From Trinickia acidisoli (GTDB lineage Bacteria; Pseudomonadota; Gammaproteobacteria; Burkholderiales; Burkholderiaceae): DNA of 64,000 nucleotides. Location: positions 3,782,001 to 3,846,000 of the forward strand of contig NZ_JAFLRG010000001.1 in assembly GCF_017315725.1 (NCBI RefSeq), given 5' to 3'. Below, in pieces: positions 35,296-44,136 of the stretch. The number at the start of each line of letters is the position of its first letter. The first letter of the stretch is position 1. The position numbers and the translations under genes were made by a program. A model generated the notes under the pieces. That model saw only the letters and a list, made by a program, of their open reading frames with translations. It had not been told where the DNA came from and did no database searches.

Positions 35296-36195
35296 ATGTC
35301 CGAGCCTCTCGACCTCGCCCAGATCGCGCCCACCCTGAAAGCTGAAATTCTGGCCGAGGCATTGCCCTATATTCGCCAATATCACGGCAAAACCGTCGTC
35401 ATCAAATACGGCGGCAATGCCATGACCGAGGAGCGCCTGAAGCAAGGCTTCGCGCGCGACGTCATTCTGCTCAAGCTCGTGGGCATCAATCCCGTCATCG
35501 TCCACGGCGGCGGCCCGCAGATCGATCAGGCGCTCAAAAAGATCGGCAAACAAGGCACCTTCATCCAAGGTATGCGCGTGACGGACGAAGAGACGATGGA
35601 AGTCGTCGAATGGGTGCTCGGCGGCGAGGTGCAGCAAGACATCGTCACGCTGATCAATCACTTCGGCGGCCATGCCGTCGGCCTGACCGGCAAGGACGGC
35701 GGCCTCATCCACGCGCGCAAGATGATGATGCCCGACCGCGACCACGCGGGACAGTACGTCGACATCGGCCAAGTCGGCGAAGTCGAATCGATCAATCCGG
35801 CCGTCGTGCGCGCGCTGCAGGACGATGCGTTCATCCCCGTCATCTCGCCCATCGGCTTCGGCGAGGACGGCCTGTCCTACAACATCAACGCCGATCTGGT
35901 GGCGGGCAAGCTCGCCGTCGTCCTGAACGCTGAAAAGCTCGTCATGATGACGAACATCCCCGGCGTCATGGATAAATCCGGCACGCTGCTCACCGATCTG
36001 TCGGCGCGCGAAATCGACGCGCTGTTCGAAGACGGCACGATTTCGGGCGGCATGCTGCCCAAGATCGCCTCGGCGCTCGACGCCGCCAAGAGCGGCGTGC
36101 GCTCGGTTCACATCATCGACGGGCGCATCGAGCACTCGGTGCTGCTCGAAATTCTGACCGAGCAGCCGTTCGGCACGATGATCCGCTCGCATTGA
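35296..36195 (+). CDS. argB: N-acetylglutamate kinase
   Basis: Second step of arginine synthesis: phosphorylates N-acetylglutamate. The 299-aa protein has 'VVIKYGGNAM' and 'VIVHGGGPQIDQAL' (ATP and substrate loops) and ends 'EQPFGTMI'. The extra N-terminal helix (about 1-25) is the element that in arginine-inhibited NAGKs forms hexamers, so feedback inhibition is likely (inference). ATG 35296 is preferred to upstream in-frame starts because it gives the normal length. Confidence 0.97.
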   Translation: MSEPLDLAQIAPTLKAEILAEALPYIRQYHGKTVVIKYGGNAMTEERLKQGFARDVILLKLVGINPVIVHGGGPQIDQALKKIGKQGTFIQGMRVTDEETMEVVEWVLGGEVQQDIVTLINHFGGHAVGLTGKDGGLIHARKMMMPDRDHAGQYVDIGQVGEVESINPAVVRALQDDAFIPVISPIGFGEDGLSYNINADLVAGKLAVVLNAEKLVMMTNIPGVMDKSGTLLTDLSAREIDALFEDGTISGGMLPKIASALDAAKSGVRSVHIIDGRIEHSVLLEILTEQPFGTMIRSH

Positions 36196-36257
36196 GCGCC
36201 CGCGCTCGGGCCCGCGACGAAGCCGTCGCCCCGAGCGCCGCATCCGAACACCGGCCC

Positions 36258-37040
36258 ATGTCTTCGTCGCCGATCTTCCGCAGGCGTCCCCGTGCGCGTC
36301 CGCGCGCGGGCGGCCCGGTGTGGCTGTTCGATCTCGACAACACGCTGCATCACGCGTCGCACGCCATTTTCCCGGCGATCAACGCGGCCATGACGCGCTA
36401 CATCGTCGACGCACTCGGTGTCGAAACGGCCGAGGCCGACCGCCTGCGGCTGCGCTATGTCCGGCGCTACGGGGCAACCCTGCTCGGGCTCGCGCGCCAT
36501 CATCCGATCGATCCGCACGATTTCCTGCGCGTCGTCCACACCTTCCCCGATCTGCCGGCGATGGTGCGGTCCGAGCGCGGCCTCGCCCGGCTCGTCGCCT
36601 CGCTGCCCGGCCGCAAGCTCATCCTCACGAACGCGCCCGAGACGTACGCGCGCGCGGTGCTGGCAGAGCTCGGGATCGAGCGTCTGTTCGAGCGCGTCAT
36701 CGCGATCGAGCACATGAAGAGGCGCGGCGCCTGGCACGCCAAGCCGGACCTCCCGATGCTGCGCCGGGTGCTGCGCGAGGCGCGCGTGCCGATCGCGGAT
36801 GCGATCCTCGTCGAGGACACGCGCTCGCATTTGAAGCATTACAAGCGGCTCGGCATCGGCACCGTCTGGATCGTCGGGCACCTCCCCACGCCGACGCGGC
36901 CCGACGGGCGAATCGCGCGCGCGCCCGGCAGCGGACGGCCGCACTATATCGATCGTCGCATTCGTTCGCTAAAATCGCTTCGACCGGGTCACGATGCGGG
37001 GACCAGATGGAGCCGATTCGAGGGCAGGAAGCGGACGTAG
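36258..37040 (+). CDS. HAD-family hydrolase, pyrimidine 5'-nucleotidase-like (SDT1/YjjG-type)
   Basis: A 260-aa haloacid-dehalogenase phosphatase. Motif I is 'VWLFDLDNTLHHAS' (nucleophile Asp in DLDNT), motif II Thr in 'KLILTNAPETYA', motif III Lys in 'WHAKPDLPMLRRVL' and motif IV 'DAILVEDTRSHLKH'. The helical cap is of the C1 pyrimidine-nucleotidase type. It lies 62 bases after argB and its 3' end overlaps the slmA start by 34 bases. Substrate is inferred only as a nucleoside monophosphate or similar. Confidence 0.86.
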   Translation: MSSSPIFRRRPRARPRAGGPVWLFDLDNTLHHASHAIFPAINAAMTRYIVDALGVETAEADRLRLRYVRRYGATLLGLARHHPIDPHDFLRVVHTFPDLPAMVRSERGLARLVASLPGRKLILTNAPETYARAVLAELGIERLFERVIAIEHMKRRGAWHAKPDLPMLRRVLREARVPIADAILVEDTRSHLKHYKRLGIGTVWIVGHLPTPTRPDGRIARAPGSGRPHYIDRRIRSLKSLRPGHDAGTRWSRFEGRKRT

Positions 37041-37699
37041 GCCGCGATACGCAGCCGACGAGCGCGGCGCGCGCGCCGCGCATGAAGCCGGGCGAGCGAC
37101 GCGTGCACATTCTGCAGACGCTCGCCGCGATGCTCGAGGCGCCGAAAACCGAGAAGATCACGACGGCCGCGCTGGCCGCCCGGCTCGGCGTGTCGGAAGC
37201 GGCGCTCTACCGCCAATTCGCGAGCAAGGCGCAAATGTTCGAAGCGCTGATCGAGTTCATCGAGGCGACGTTCTTCGGGCTCATCAACCAGATAGCGGAA
37301 AAAGAGCCGAACGGCGTGCTGCAAGCGCGCGCGATCGGGATGATGCTGCTCAACTTTTCCGCGAAAAACCGCGGGATGACGCGCGTGCTGACAGGCGAAG
37401 CCCTCGTCGGCGAGCACGCGCGGCTCGCCGAGCGGGTCGCGCAGATGCTCGAGCGCGTCGAAACCTCGGTCAAGCAAAGCCTGCGCATCGCGCTCATGGA
37501 CGCGAATCAGGCCGAGGCCGAGCGCGAGCCCGGCCGGCCCGCCGCCACCGGGCCGCTGCCGGCCGGCTACGATCCCGCCGTGCGCGCGAACCTGCTCGTG
37601 AGCTACGTCGTGGGCCGCTGGCACCGCTATGCGCGCAGCGGCTTCACGCGCGAGCCGGCCGAGCACGCGGACGCTCAATTGCACCTGATTCTCCAATAG
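37007..37699 (+). CDS. slmA: TetR-family nucleoid occlusion factor SlmA
   Basis: Binds SlmA sites on the chromosome and blocks FtsZ assembly over the nucleoid. The 230-aa protein has the TetR HTH 'ITTAALAARLGVSEAALYRQ' (about 44-70) followed by 'FASKAQMFEALIEFIE', which match SlmA, and the 'VVGRWHRYARSGF' C-terminal stretch. A Gly/Pro-rich insert near residue 175 is seen in betaproteobacterial versions. ATG 37007 follows GCGGGGA and overlaps the HAD gene. Position after argB supports SlmA. Confidence 0.9.
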   Translation: MEPIRGQEADVGRDTQPTSAARAPRMKPGERRVHILQTLAAMLEAPKTEKITTAALAARLGVSEAALYRQFASKAQMFEALIEFIEATFFGLINQIAEKEPNGVLQARAIGMMLLNFSAKNRGMTRVLTGEALVGEHARLAERVAQMLERVETSVKQSLRIALMDANQAEAEREPGRPAATGPLPAGYDPAVRANLLVSYVVGRWHRYARSGFTREPAEHADAQLHLILQ

Positions 37700-37772
37700 C
37701 GCGTTATCGGGTTTTCCGCTATCCTTTGCCGGCTATTGCTATTGCCTTAAGCGAAGATCACCCTCGATATAT

Positions 37773-37794
37773 GGTCGAGGTCAAGGTCGAGGTC
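37773..37794 (+). repeat. Direct repeat upstream of the metX riboswitch
   Basis: GGTCGAGGTC occurs at 37773-37782 and again at 37785-37794, separated by AA, ending 12 bases before the riboswitch. A regulator site is possible; no family is recognised. Confidence 0.6.
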
Positions 37795-37805
37795 GCTGAA
37801 GGCGG

Positions 37806-37886
37806 GCGCGCCGATTTGTCGACTCGATTGCGGGCGCGCGAACCTGGGCTTTCACTCCGGTTCACTATAAATGCGGCTAAAGAGGT
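37806..37886 (+). promoter_or_regulatory. SAM-II riboswitch in the metX leader, with an inserted hairpin
   Basis: Helix 1 is GCGCGC (37806-37811) with GCGCGC (37834-37839). Loop 1 contains GATTT (37813-37817) and ends TTGCGG. An extra stem GAACC(T)GG / CCGGTTC follows (37840-37863), then ACTATAAATGCGGCTAAAG (37864-37882) and AGG. GATTT, TTGC, ATAAA and GCTAAA in this order are the conserved nucleotides of SAM-II, and the tail resembles the crystallised metX SAM-II RNA closely. The added stem is unlike the compact form. The element ends 78 bases before metX, further than the usual overlap with the ribosome site. Confidence 0.85.
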
Positions 37887-37963
37887 CGTCTGCCGCGCAC
37901 TATCCGCCCCCCTTCCCGCGCGCCGCCGACACCATTTAGCCGCCCTGTCAGAAGGCGGAATAC

Positions 37964-39118
37964 ATGGAATCGATCGGCATCGTCGCGCCACAACGCATGC
38001 ATTTCAACGAGCCGCTCGCGCTGCAAAGCGGGGCGAGCCTGAGCGGCTACGACCTCATGGTCGAGACGTACGGCACGCTCAACGCCCAGCGCTCGAACGC
38101 CGTGCTCGTCTGCCACGCGCTCAACGCCTCCCATCACGTCGCGGGCGTCTACGCGGGCGAACCGAAGAACGTCGGCTGGTGGGACAACATGGTGGGGCCG
38201 GGCAAGCCGCTCGATACGAACCGCTTTTTCGTGATCGGCGTGAACAATCTCGGCTCGTGCTTCGGCTCGACAGGCCCGATGAGCCTCGATCCGGCCACGG
38301 GCAAGCCCTATGGCGCGCGTTTTCCGGTCGTGACGGTCGAGGATTGGGTGCATGCGCAGGCGCGCTTGGCCGACGCCTTCGGCATCGACCGCTTCGCCGC
38401 CGTCATGGGCGGCAGCCTCGGCGGTATGCAGGCACTGGCCTGGAGCCTCATGTATCCCGAGCGCATCGGGCACTGCATCATCGTCGCATCGACGCCGAAA
38501 CTGTCGGCGCAGAACATCGCGTTCAACGAAGTGGCGCGCTCGGCCATCCTCTCCGATCCCGATTTTCACGGCGGCGACTACTACGCGCACGGGGTCAAGC
38601 CCAAGCGCGGCCTGCGCGTCGCCCGCATGATCGGCCACATCACGTACCTGTCCGACGACGACATGGCCACCAAGTTCGGACGCGCGCTGCGCCGCAGCGC
38701 AGGCAGTACCGGCAACGGCGACGACTACCGTTTCAGCTTCGACGTGGAGTTCGAGGTCGAGTCGTACCTACGCTACCAGGGCGACAAATTCGCCGACTAC
38801 TTCGATGCGAACACCTACCTCTTGATCACGCGCGCGCTCGACTATTTCGACCCCGCCAAGGCGTTCGACGGCGATCTCACCGCGGCGCTCGCGCACACGC
38901 AAGCGCAGTACCTCGTGGCCAGCTTCACGACCGATTGGCGGTTCGCCCCGACGCGCTCGCGCGAACTGGTCAAGGCGCTGCTCGACCACAAGCGGCGCGT
39001 CACTTATGCCGAAATCGACGCGCCGCACGGACACGATGCCTTTTTGCTGGACGACGCGCGTTATCACAATGTCGTGCGCGCCTATTACGAACGCATTGCT
39101 CTGGAGGTAGGCGCATGA
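37964..39118 (+). CDS. metX: Homoserine O-acyltransferase MetX
   Basis: Alpha/beta hydrolase-fold enzyme that activates homoserine for methionine synthesis; betaproteobacterial MetX proteins are often O-succinyltransferases, so the acyl donor is open. The 384-aa protein has the nucleophile Ser151 in 'VMGGSLGGMQALAW', oxyanion region 'CHALNASHHVAG' and catalytic His in 'DAPHGHDAFLL'. 'GSCFGSTGP' is the metX signature. ATG 37964 follows AAGGCGG. It overlaps metW (ATGA) and is preceded by a SAM-II riboswitch, giving feedback by SAM. Confidence 0.96.
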   Translation: MESIGIVAPQRMHFNEPLALQSGASLSGYDLMVETYGTLNAQRSNAVLVCHALNASHHVAGVYAGEPKNVGWWDNMVGPGKPLDTNRFFVIGVNNLGSCFGSTGPMSLDPATGKPYGARFPVVTVEDWVHAQARLADAFGIDRFAAVMGGSLGGMQALAWSLMYPERIGHCIIVASTPKLSAQNIAFNEVARSAILSDPDFHGGDYYAHGVKPKRGLRVARMIGHITYLSDDDMATKFGRALRRSAGSTGNGDDYRFSFDVEFEVESYLRYQGDKFADYFDANTYLLITRALDYFDPAKAFDGDLTAALAHTQAQYLVASFTTDWRFAPTRSRELVKALLDHKRRVTYAEIDAPHGHDAFLLDDARYHNVVRAYYERIALEVGA

Positions 39119-39744
39119 ACCAAGCTGCCATCGATTCGCTCACGACCCGGGCCGATTTTCGGGCGATCGCCCGCTGGGTCGAGCCCAATGCGACCGTGCT
39201 CGATCTGGGCTGCGGCGACGGCAGCCTCCTCGCGCTGCTGAGCGAAGAGCTCGACGTCACGGGCTACGGCATCGAGATCAACGATGCGGGCGTGCTCGCC
39301 TGCGCGCGGCAAGGCGTCAACGTCATCCAGCAGAATCTCGAAGACGGCCTGCGCTTGTTCGAGGACGAGAGCTTCGATTTCGCGATCCTCTCGCAGACGC
39401 TGCAGACGATCCACCAAACCGCCGCGATCCTGCGCGAGACGGCGCGCGTCGGCAAGGAATGCATCGTCTCGTTCCCGAACTTCGGCTATTGGCCGCACCG
39501 GCTCTCGGTACTGCGCGGCCGCATGCCGGTCTCGAAATCGCTGCCCCATCAGTGGCACAACACGCCGAACGTGCGCGTGCTGACGATCCGCGACTTCGAG
39601 GCGCTCGCGCCCGAGGTCGGCGTCGAGATTCTCGATCGCGCGGTTCTGCACGGAGGGCGCACGGTGCGTTGGGGCGAGAACTGGCGTGGTAGTCTTGCGG
39701 TCTATCGCGTCAGGCGCAGCACGGGCAAGCCCGCGCCCGCTTGA
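39115..39744 (+). CDS. metW: Methionine biosynthesis protein MetW
   Basis: A 209-aa Rossmann-fold methyltransferase-like protein: 'VLDLGCGDGSLLALL' is the SAM-type glycine loop and 'SFPNFGYWPHRLSVLRGRMP' the MetW hallmark. It always accompanies metX in Betaproteobacteria and is required for full MetX activity in some species, probably as a partner protein. Start overlaps the metX stop as ATGA, so translation is coupled. Its end overlaps the ampG reading frame. Confidence 0.94.
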   Translation: MNQAAIDSLTTRADFRAIARWVEPNATVLDLGCGDGSLLALLSEELDVTGYGIEINDAGVLACARQGVNVIQQNLEDGLRLFEDESFDFAILSQTLQTIHQTAAILRETARVGKECIVSFPNFGYWPHRLSVLRGRMPVSKSLPHQWHNTPNVRVLTIRDFEALAPEVGVEILDRAVLHGGRTVRWGENWRGSLAVYRVRRSTGKPAPA

Positions 39745-41068
39745 GAGCGCTGCATCGAAGAGGCCGACCATCAAACGAGATATCCCGCCCCCGTCGCACG
39801 AGCGCGCCGCACTGAGCGCTCATGAGGCTCACCCCGGTTGGCGCGCATTCCTCAACCGGCGCATCCTGATCTGCGTCTTTCTGGGTTTCACGTCGGGATT
39901 GCCGCTGTTTACGCTCGTCTATCTCGTGCAGGCGTGGCTGCGCTCGGAAGGCGTCAATCTGAAGGAAATCGGCCTGTTCGCGCTGATTCAATTTCCCTAT
40001 ACGTGGAAATTCGTCTGGGCACCGTTGATGGACCGCTATGTGCCTAGGCTGCCGTTCTGGCGCCCTGGGCGCCGTCGCGGCTGGATGCTCGCAACCCAGG
40101 TGCTCGTGGCCGGCGCGATCGCCTCGCTCGGCTTCGTCTCGCCGCGCGACGCGATTTGGACCGTCGCCGCGCTGACCGCGCTCGTCGCGTTCTTCGGCGC
40201 GAGCCAAGACATCGTCATCGACGCCTACCGGCGCGAGCTGCTCGCCGACACCGAGCAAGGGCTCGGCAACGCCGTGCACGTGAACGCCTACAAGGTCGCG
40301 GCGCTCATCCCCGGCTCGCTGTCGCTGATTCTGTCCGATCACCTGCCGTGGACGGCCGTGTTCGCCGTCACGGCGGCGTTCATGCTGCCCGGCATGGTCA
40401 TGACGCTCGTCGTGCGCGAGCCGCAAGTGCACGGCGCGCCGCCGAAGAACCTGCGCGAGGCCATCGCGTTGCCGCTCGCCGAATTCGTCACGCGCGATGG
40501 CCTTTCCGCCGCGTTGCTGGTGCTCGGGTTCATCTTCCTCTACAAGCTCGGCGACACGATGGCGACGACGCTGTCGACGTCGTTCTTCCTCGATCTCGGC
40601 TTCGACAAGACGCAGATCGGCGTGATCGCGAAGACCACGGCGTTTTGGGCGAGCCTCGCGGGCGGCATCGTCGGTGGCGTCTGGCTCGTGAAGATCGGGA
40701 TCGCCCGCGGGCTCTGGATCTTCGGCTTCGTGCAGATCGTCTCGACGCTCGGCTTTGCCTGGCTCGCAAAAATCGGTCCCTCGCCGGGTGCGCTCGCGCT
40801 CATCTACGGTTTCGAAACGTTCGCCACGGGCCTCACGCTCGCCGCTTTCACGGCCTATATCGCGAGTACCACCGATCCGCGCTATACGGCGACGCAATTC
40901 GCGCTCTTCACGAGCCTCGCCTCCGTACCGCGCACACTGGCGTCGGCGGCGAGCGGCTTCGTCGTCGCGAAAATCGGCTGGTTCGACTATTTTCTCGTCT
41001 GCGCCGCACTCGCGGCACCAGGCATGTTGTTGTTGCCGAGGATCGCCCCGTGGAGCGCGCGCACCTAG
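39686..41068 (+). CDS. ampG: AmpG family muropeptide permease
   Basis: A 460-aa major facilitator that imports anhydro-muropeptides for peptidoglycan recycling. 'FLGFTSGLPLFTLVYLVQAW' and 'FPYTWKFVWAPLMDRY' are AmpG signatures, as are 'ASQDIVIDAYRRELL' and 'YKLGDTMATTLSTSF'. Twelve helices are predicted. The only in-frame starts before the first helix are GTG 39686 and TTG 39695, both inside metW, so the genes overlap by about 59 bases and the N-terminus is about 50 residues of unusual polar sequence. Confidence 0.9.
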   Translation: MVVLRSIASGAARASPRPLESAASKRPTIKRDIPPPSHERAALSAHEAHPGWRAFLNRRILICVFLGFTSGLPLFTLVYLVQAWLRSEGVNLKEIGLFALIQFPYTWKFVWAPLMDRYVPRLPFWRPGRRRGWMLATQVLVAGAIASLGFVSPRDAIWTVAALTALVAFFGASQDIVIDAYRRELLADTEQGLGNAVHVNAYKVAALIPGSLSLILSDHLPWTAVFAVTAAFMLPGMVMTLVVREPQVHGAPPKNLREAIALPLAEFVTRDGLSAALLVLGFIFLYKLGDTMATTLSTSFFLDLGFDKTQIGVIAKTTAFWASLAGGIVGGVWLVKIGIARGLWIFGFVQIVSTLGFAWLAKIGPSPGALALIYGFETFATGLTLAAFTAYIASTTDPRYTATQFALFTSLASVPRTLASAASGFVVAKIGWFDYFLVCAALAAPGMLLLPRIAPWSART

Positions 41069-41103
41069 CGACGGCGGCCCGCACGCCGCACCTGTCACGC
41101 TCG

Positions 41104-42051
41104 ATGTTCCGCGCCCTCGCGGTGACCGTTGCCGTGGCAGTCACCATAACCTCGGCGCTCTCGCCCACACTCGCGCTCGCCGCCTGGGGCGCCCCCGCCA
41201 TCACGCCCGCGCCCGGCGCCGCCGCTGCGGCCGAGCCCGCATCGCGTGAGCCGATCCGTTTCGGCCAGACGCGCCTGTTCCGCAATCTTTTGCCGCCTCC
41301 CGTCGTCGAGGCGCAGTCGATCGCCGAATACGATCGGCTCATGGACCGCGCCCGCGGCGAGGATCGCCTACTGCCCGCCGACGATCCGCGCGTGAAGCGG
41401 CTGCGCACGCTGCTTGCCAAGCTCTCGCCGCTCGCGACGAAATGGAGCGACCGCACGAAAGACTGGCGGTGGGAGGTCAGCGTGATCCGCTCGCGCGACG
41501 TGCGTATGGTCAGCTTTCCGGGCGGCAAGCTGGTTGTCTACAGCGGACTGCTCGAACGCGTGCACCTGAATGACGACGAGATGGCGATGCTGTTCGGCCA
41601 CGAGATCGCGCATGCGCTGCGCGAGCAGGTCCGCGAGCAGCTTGGCGAGCAGCGGGTACCCCTTGCCGCGGTAGCGCTCTCGCGGCTGTTCGGCGTGTCC
41701 GAACTAGGCGAACCTTCTACGCCGGCGCCTACCGCCCCGCTTGCTTCGCTCGAGTTCGACGCAACGGACGAGACGGAAGCCGACGTCATCGGCAGCGACA
41801 TCGCATCGCGCGCGGGTTTCGATCCGCGCGCCGCCGTCACGCTTTGGGACAAGCTCGCGCTCGAGGCACGCGGCGAGAAGGACGGCGGCTTCATCGCCAT
41901 CCACCCCTATAGCGCCGCGCGGCGGCTCGACCTCATCAAGCGGCTGCCCGACATGCTCGCGTTGTATGCCAAGGCTCGCGGCATCACCGTCGAGCAGCTA
42001 CCCGCCTATGCGGGAATGCGCGCGACCAAGGGCAGCCCGAAGCGCAACTGA
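41104..42051 (+). CDS. Exported M48 family metallopeptidase
   Basis: A 315-aa zinc protease of the periplasm or outer-membrane face. The signal peptide (about 1-26) ends 'TLALAAWG'. The zinc motif HEIAH is at residues 166-170 and the third ligand Glu lies in 'DETEADVIG'. It resembles BepA/LoiP-type M48 proteases that act in outer-membrane protein quality control. It follows ampG by 35 bases; an in-frame GTG at 41050 inside ampG is an alternative start but would bury the signal peptide. Confidence 0.87.
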   Translation: MFRALAVTVAVAVTITSALSPTLALAAWGAPAITPAPGAAAAAEPASREPIRFGQTRLFRNLLPPPVVEAQSIAEYDRLMDRARGEDRLLPADDPRVKRLRTLLAKLSPLATKWSDRTKDWRWEVSVIRSRDVRMVSFPGGKLVVYSGLLERVHLNDDEMAMLFGHEIAHALREQVREQLGEQRVPLAAVALSRLFGVSELGEPSTPAPTAPLASLEFDATDETEADVIGSDIASRAGFDPRAAVTLWDKLALEARGEKDGGFIAIHPYSAARRLDLIKRLPDMLALYAKARGITVEQLPAYAGMRATKGSPKRN

Positions 42052-42395
42052 TCGAACCGGCCAGACGCGAGGACGGCACGATCAAACGATCGTCCTGCCG
42101 CAATGAAACAATTCGATATGCAGTCGACATAGACATTCGATCGTGATTCGCTTCGTCTTATTTGAGGAAATTGCGTCGATCACCGGCAGAATCTACAAGA
42201 GAATACCGCTCACGCCTTTGCCTCAACTTCATACCTACAAGGCGTATGTACACGATCGATGCGTGACGCATCGTTTCGAATAAATTCAATTCAGCAGCAA
42301 TCTCATTACGCCATCGATTCATGGCGTCGATGATTCATTCGCGTCTTCATTGCGAATAGCGGTCCGCGCTCATTATTTTATAACTCGAGAGGATC
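42052..42395. other. 344-base AT-richer intergenic region with two palindromes and a promoter
   Basis: No gene seen. AGGACG...CGTCCT (42070-42096) may be a weak terminator of the M48 gene. CGATGCGT-G-ACGCATCG (42257-42273) and ACGCCAT-CGATTC-ATGGCGT (42308-42327) are perfect inverted repeats. TTGCGA (42350-42355) and TATTTT (42374-42379), 18 bases apart, form a plausible promoter ending just before the esterase gene, whose ribosome site is GAGAGGA. The palindromes may be operators. Confidence 0.45.
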
Positions 42396-44090
42396 ATGAC
42401 GAAGACTCAAATGACGGCCATTCAACGCTTTGCTTTCCCGCGCCCATTGCGCCCATTGCGCGCGTCACATCGCCGCGCCGCCGCGCTCGTCGCCGCATCG
42501 CTCGGCTGCCTGCTGTCGAACGCACTTTGCGCGGCGGCGAATCAACCGACGACGCGCATCGACTTGCCGGCCGGCACGATCGAAGGGGCGAGAAGCGCGT
42601 TCAAGGACATCGAATTGCGCGCGTTCCGGGGCATTCCCTACGCCGCTGCGCCCATCGGCGAACTTCGCTGGAAACCACCACAACCTGCCGCGGCCTGGGG
42701 CGGCGTACGCCAGGCCACGCAGTTCGGCGCCCGTTGCATGCAACTGCCGCTGTTTCCCATGGAATTTCGCGCACGCCAAATGAGCGAGGATTGCCTTTTT
42801 TTGAACGTATGGACGCCGGCGCGGACGGACGGCGAGAAGCTGCCGGTGCTCGTCTACTTCTATGGCGGCGGCTTCGCGGCTGGCGACAGCTCGGAGCCGC
42901 GATACGACGGCGCCGCCCTCGCCTCGCGCGGTATCGTGACGGTGACGGTCAACTACCGCCTCGGCGTATTCGGTTTCCTGGCGCTGCCGGAAATGGCGCG
43001 CGAATCTGCGTATGGCGCTGCCGGCAATTACGGTCTGCTCGATCAACAGGCCGCGCTGCACTGGGTGCGCGAGAACATCGCCAAATTCGGCGGCGATCCC
43101 GATAAAGTGACGATCGGCGGCGAATCGGCCGGCGCCGTCGCAGTCAGCGCCCATATGGCGTCGCCGTTGTCGAAGGGGCTCTTCACCCGCGCCATCGGCC
43201 AAAGCGGCGCTGCGTTCGGGCCGCTCACGGTATGGTCGCGCCACGATGCCACAACGATGTCGGAGGGATTTCGACAAAAGGTGAACGCGAAGTCGCTCAG
43301 CGCGCTGCGCGCCATGCCGGCCCAAGCGCTACTGAATGCCACAGGCACGAAGGACAATCCGGAGTTCCTCTTTTGGCCGTCGGTCGATAGCCACTTCCTG
43401 ACTCAATCGCTCGAATCGGCGTATGAGGCAGGCTCGCAAGCGCGCGTGCCGCTGCTCGTCGGCAGCAATTCGCACGAAGCCCCCCATACGATGATTCTCG
43501 ATGCCAAGCCGCCGACGCCCGAAAACTGGCGCGCCGTGCTCCAGCGCACGTTCGGCCCGTACGCGACCGAAGCGCTGGCGCTCTATCCCGGCAACGACGA
43601 CGACGAAGTGCGGCGCTCAGCCACGTCGCTGGCGAGCGACATCTTCATCAGCCACGCCACGCGCCGCTGGGTCGATGCGCATCGGCAAACGGGCGGCTCG
43701 TTCGTCTACTTCTACTACTACACACACAAACGCCCACCGAAACGAACCCCTGAACCGGACCAATTGCCCGAGGACGGTGCGGTGCACAGCAGCGAGATCA
43801 AATACGTGCTGGGCACGCTCGGGTTGTCGAATCGGTTTGTCTGGAGGCCCGAGGACCACGCCGTCTCGCGCATCTTCTCGGGTTATGTAGCGCATTTCGT
43901 CAAAACGGGCACGCCGAACGACCCGTCGCTGCCCGCTTGGCCTGCGTCGCGCGAAGACCGAGGCGGGCTGCTGCGCCAACAGATCGCAGTGGATACGAAA
44001 ACCATCATCGATCCCGATACGCCGCGGCACGCTTTCCTGCGCCGGTACTACGCGGAAAATCCCTTGCTGCCGGACCACCGCCGCCGCTAG
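42396..44090 (+). CDS. Exported type B carboxylesterase
   Basis: A 564-aa secreted carboxylesterase/lipase family protein. After a long positively charged signal segment (about 1-48, ending 'NALCAAANQ'), the catalytic nucleophile is Ser244 in GGESAGA, the oxyanion hole is 'YFYGGGFAAGD', and the catalytic histidine is probably in 'GAVHSSEIKYVLG'. 'EDCLFLNVWTP' is the family signature. Monocistronic, convergent with exonuclease III. Substrate (ester drug, plant ester or similar) unknown. Confidence 0.88.
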   Translation: MTKTQMTAIQRFAFPRPLRPLRASHRRAAALVAASLGCLLSNALCAAANQPTTRIDLPAGTIEGARSAFKDIELRAFRGIPYAAAPIGELRWKPPQPAAAWGGVRQATQFGARCMQLPLFPMEFRARQMSEDCLFLNVWTPARTDGEKLPVLVYFYGGGFAAGDSSEPRYDGAALASRGIVTVTVNYRLGVFGFLALPEMARESAYGAAGNYGLLDQQAALHWVRENIAKFGGDPDKVTIGGESAGAVAVSAHMASPLSKGLFTRAIGQSGAAFGPLTVWSRHDATTMSEGFRQKVNAKSLSALRAMPAQALLNATGTKDNPEFLFWPSVDSHFLTQSLESAYEAGSQARVPLLVGSNSHEAPHTMILDAKPPTPENWRAVLQRTFGPYATEALALYPGNDDDEVRRSATSLASDIFISHATRRWVDAHRQTGGSFVYFYYYTHKRPPKRTPEPDQLPEDGAVHSSEIKYVLGTLGLSNRFVWRPEDHAVSRIFSGYVAHFVKTGTPNDPSLPAWPASREDRGGLLRQQIAVDTKTIIDPDTPRHAFLRRYYAENPLLPDHRRR

Positions 44091-44136
44091 CGGCTAGCCG
44101 AGACGTCGAGCCTGCACGACGCCGCGACGGTCGCGC

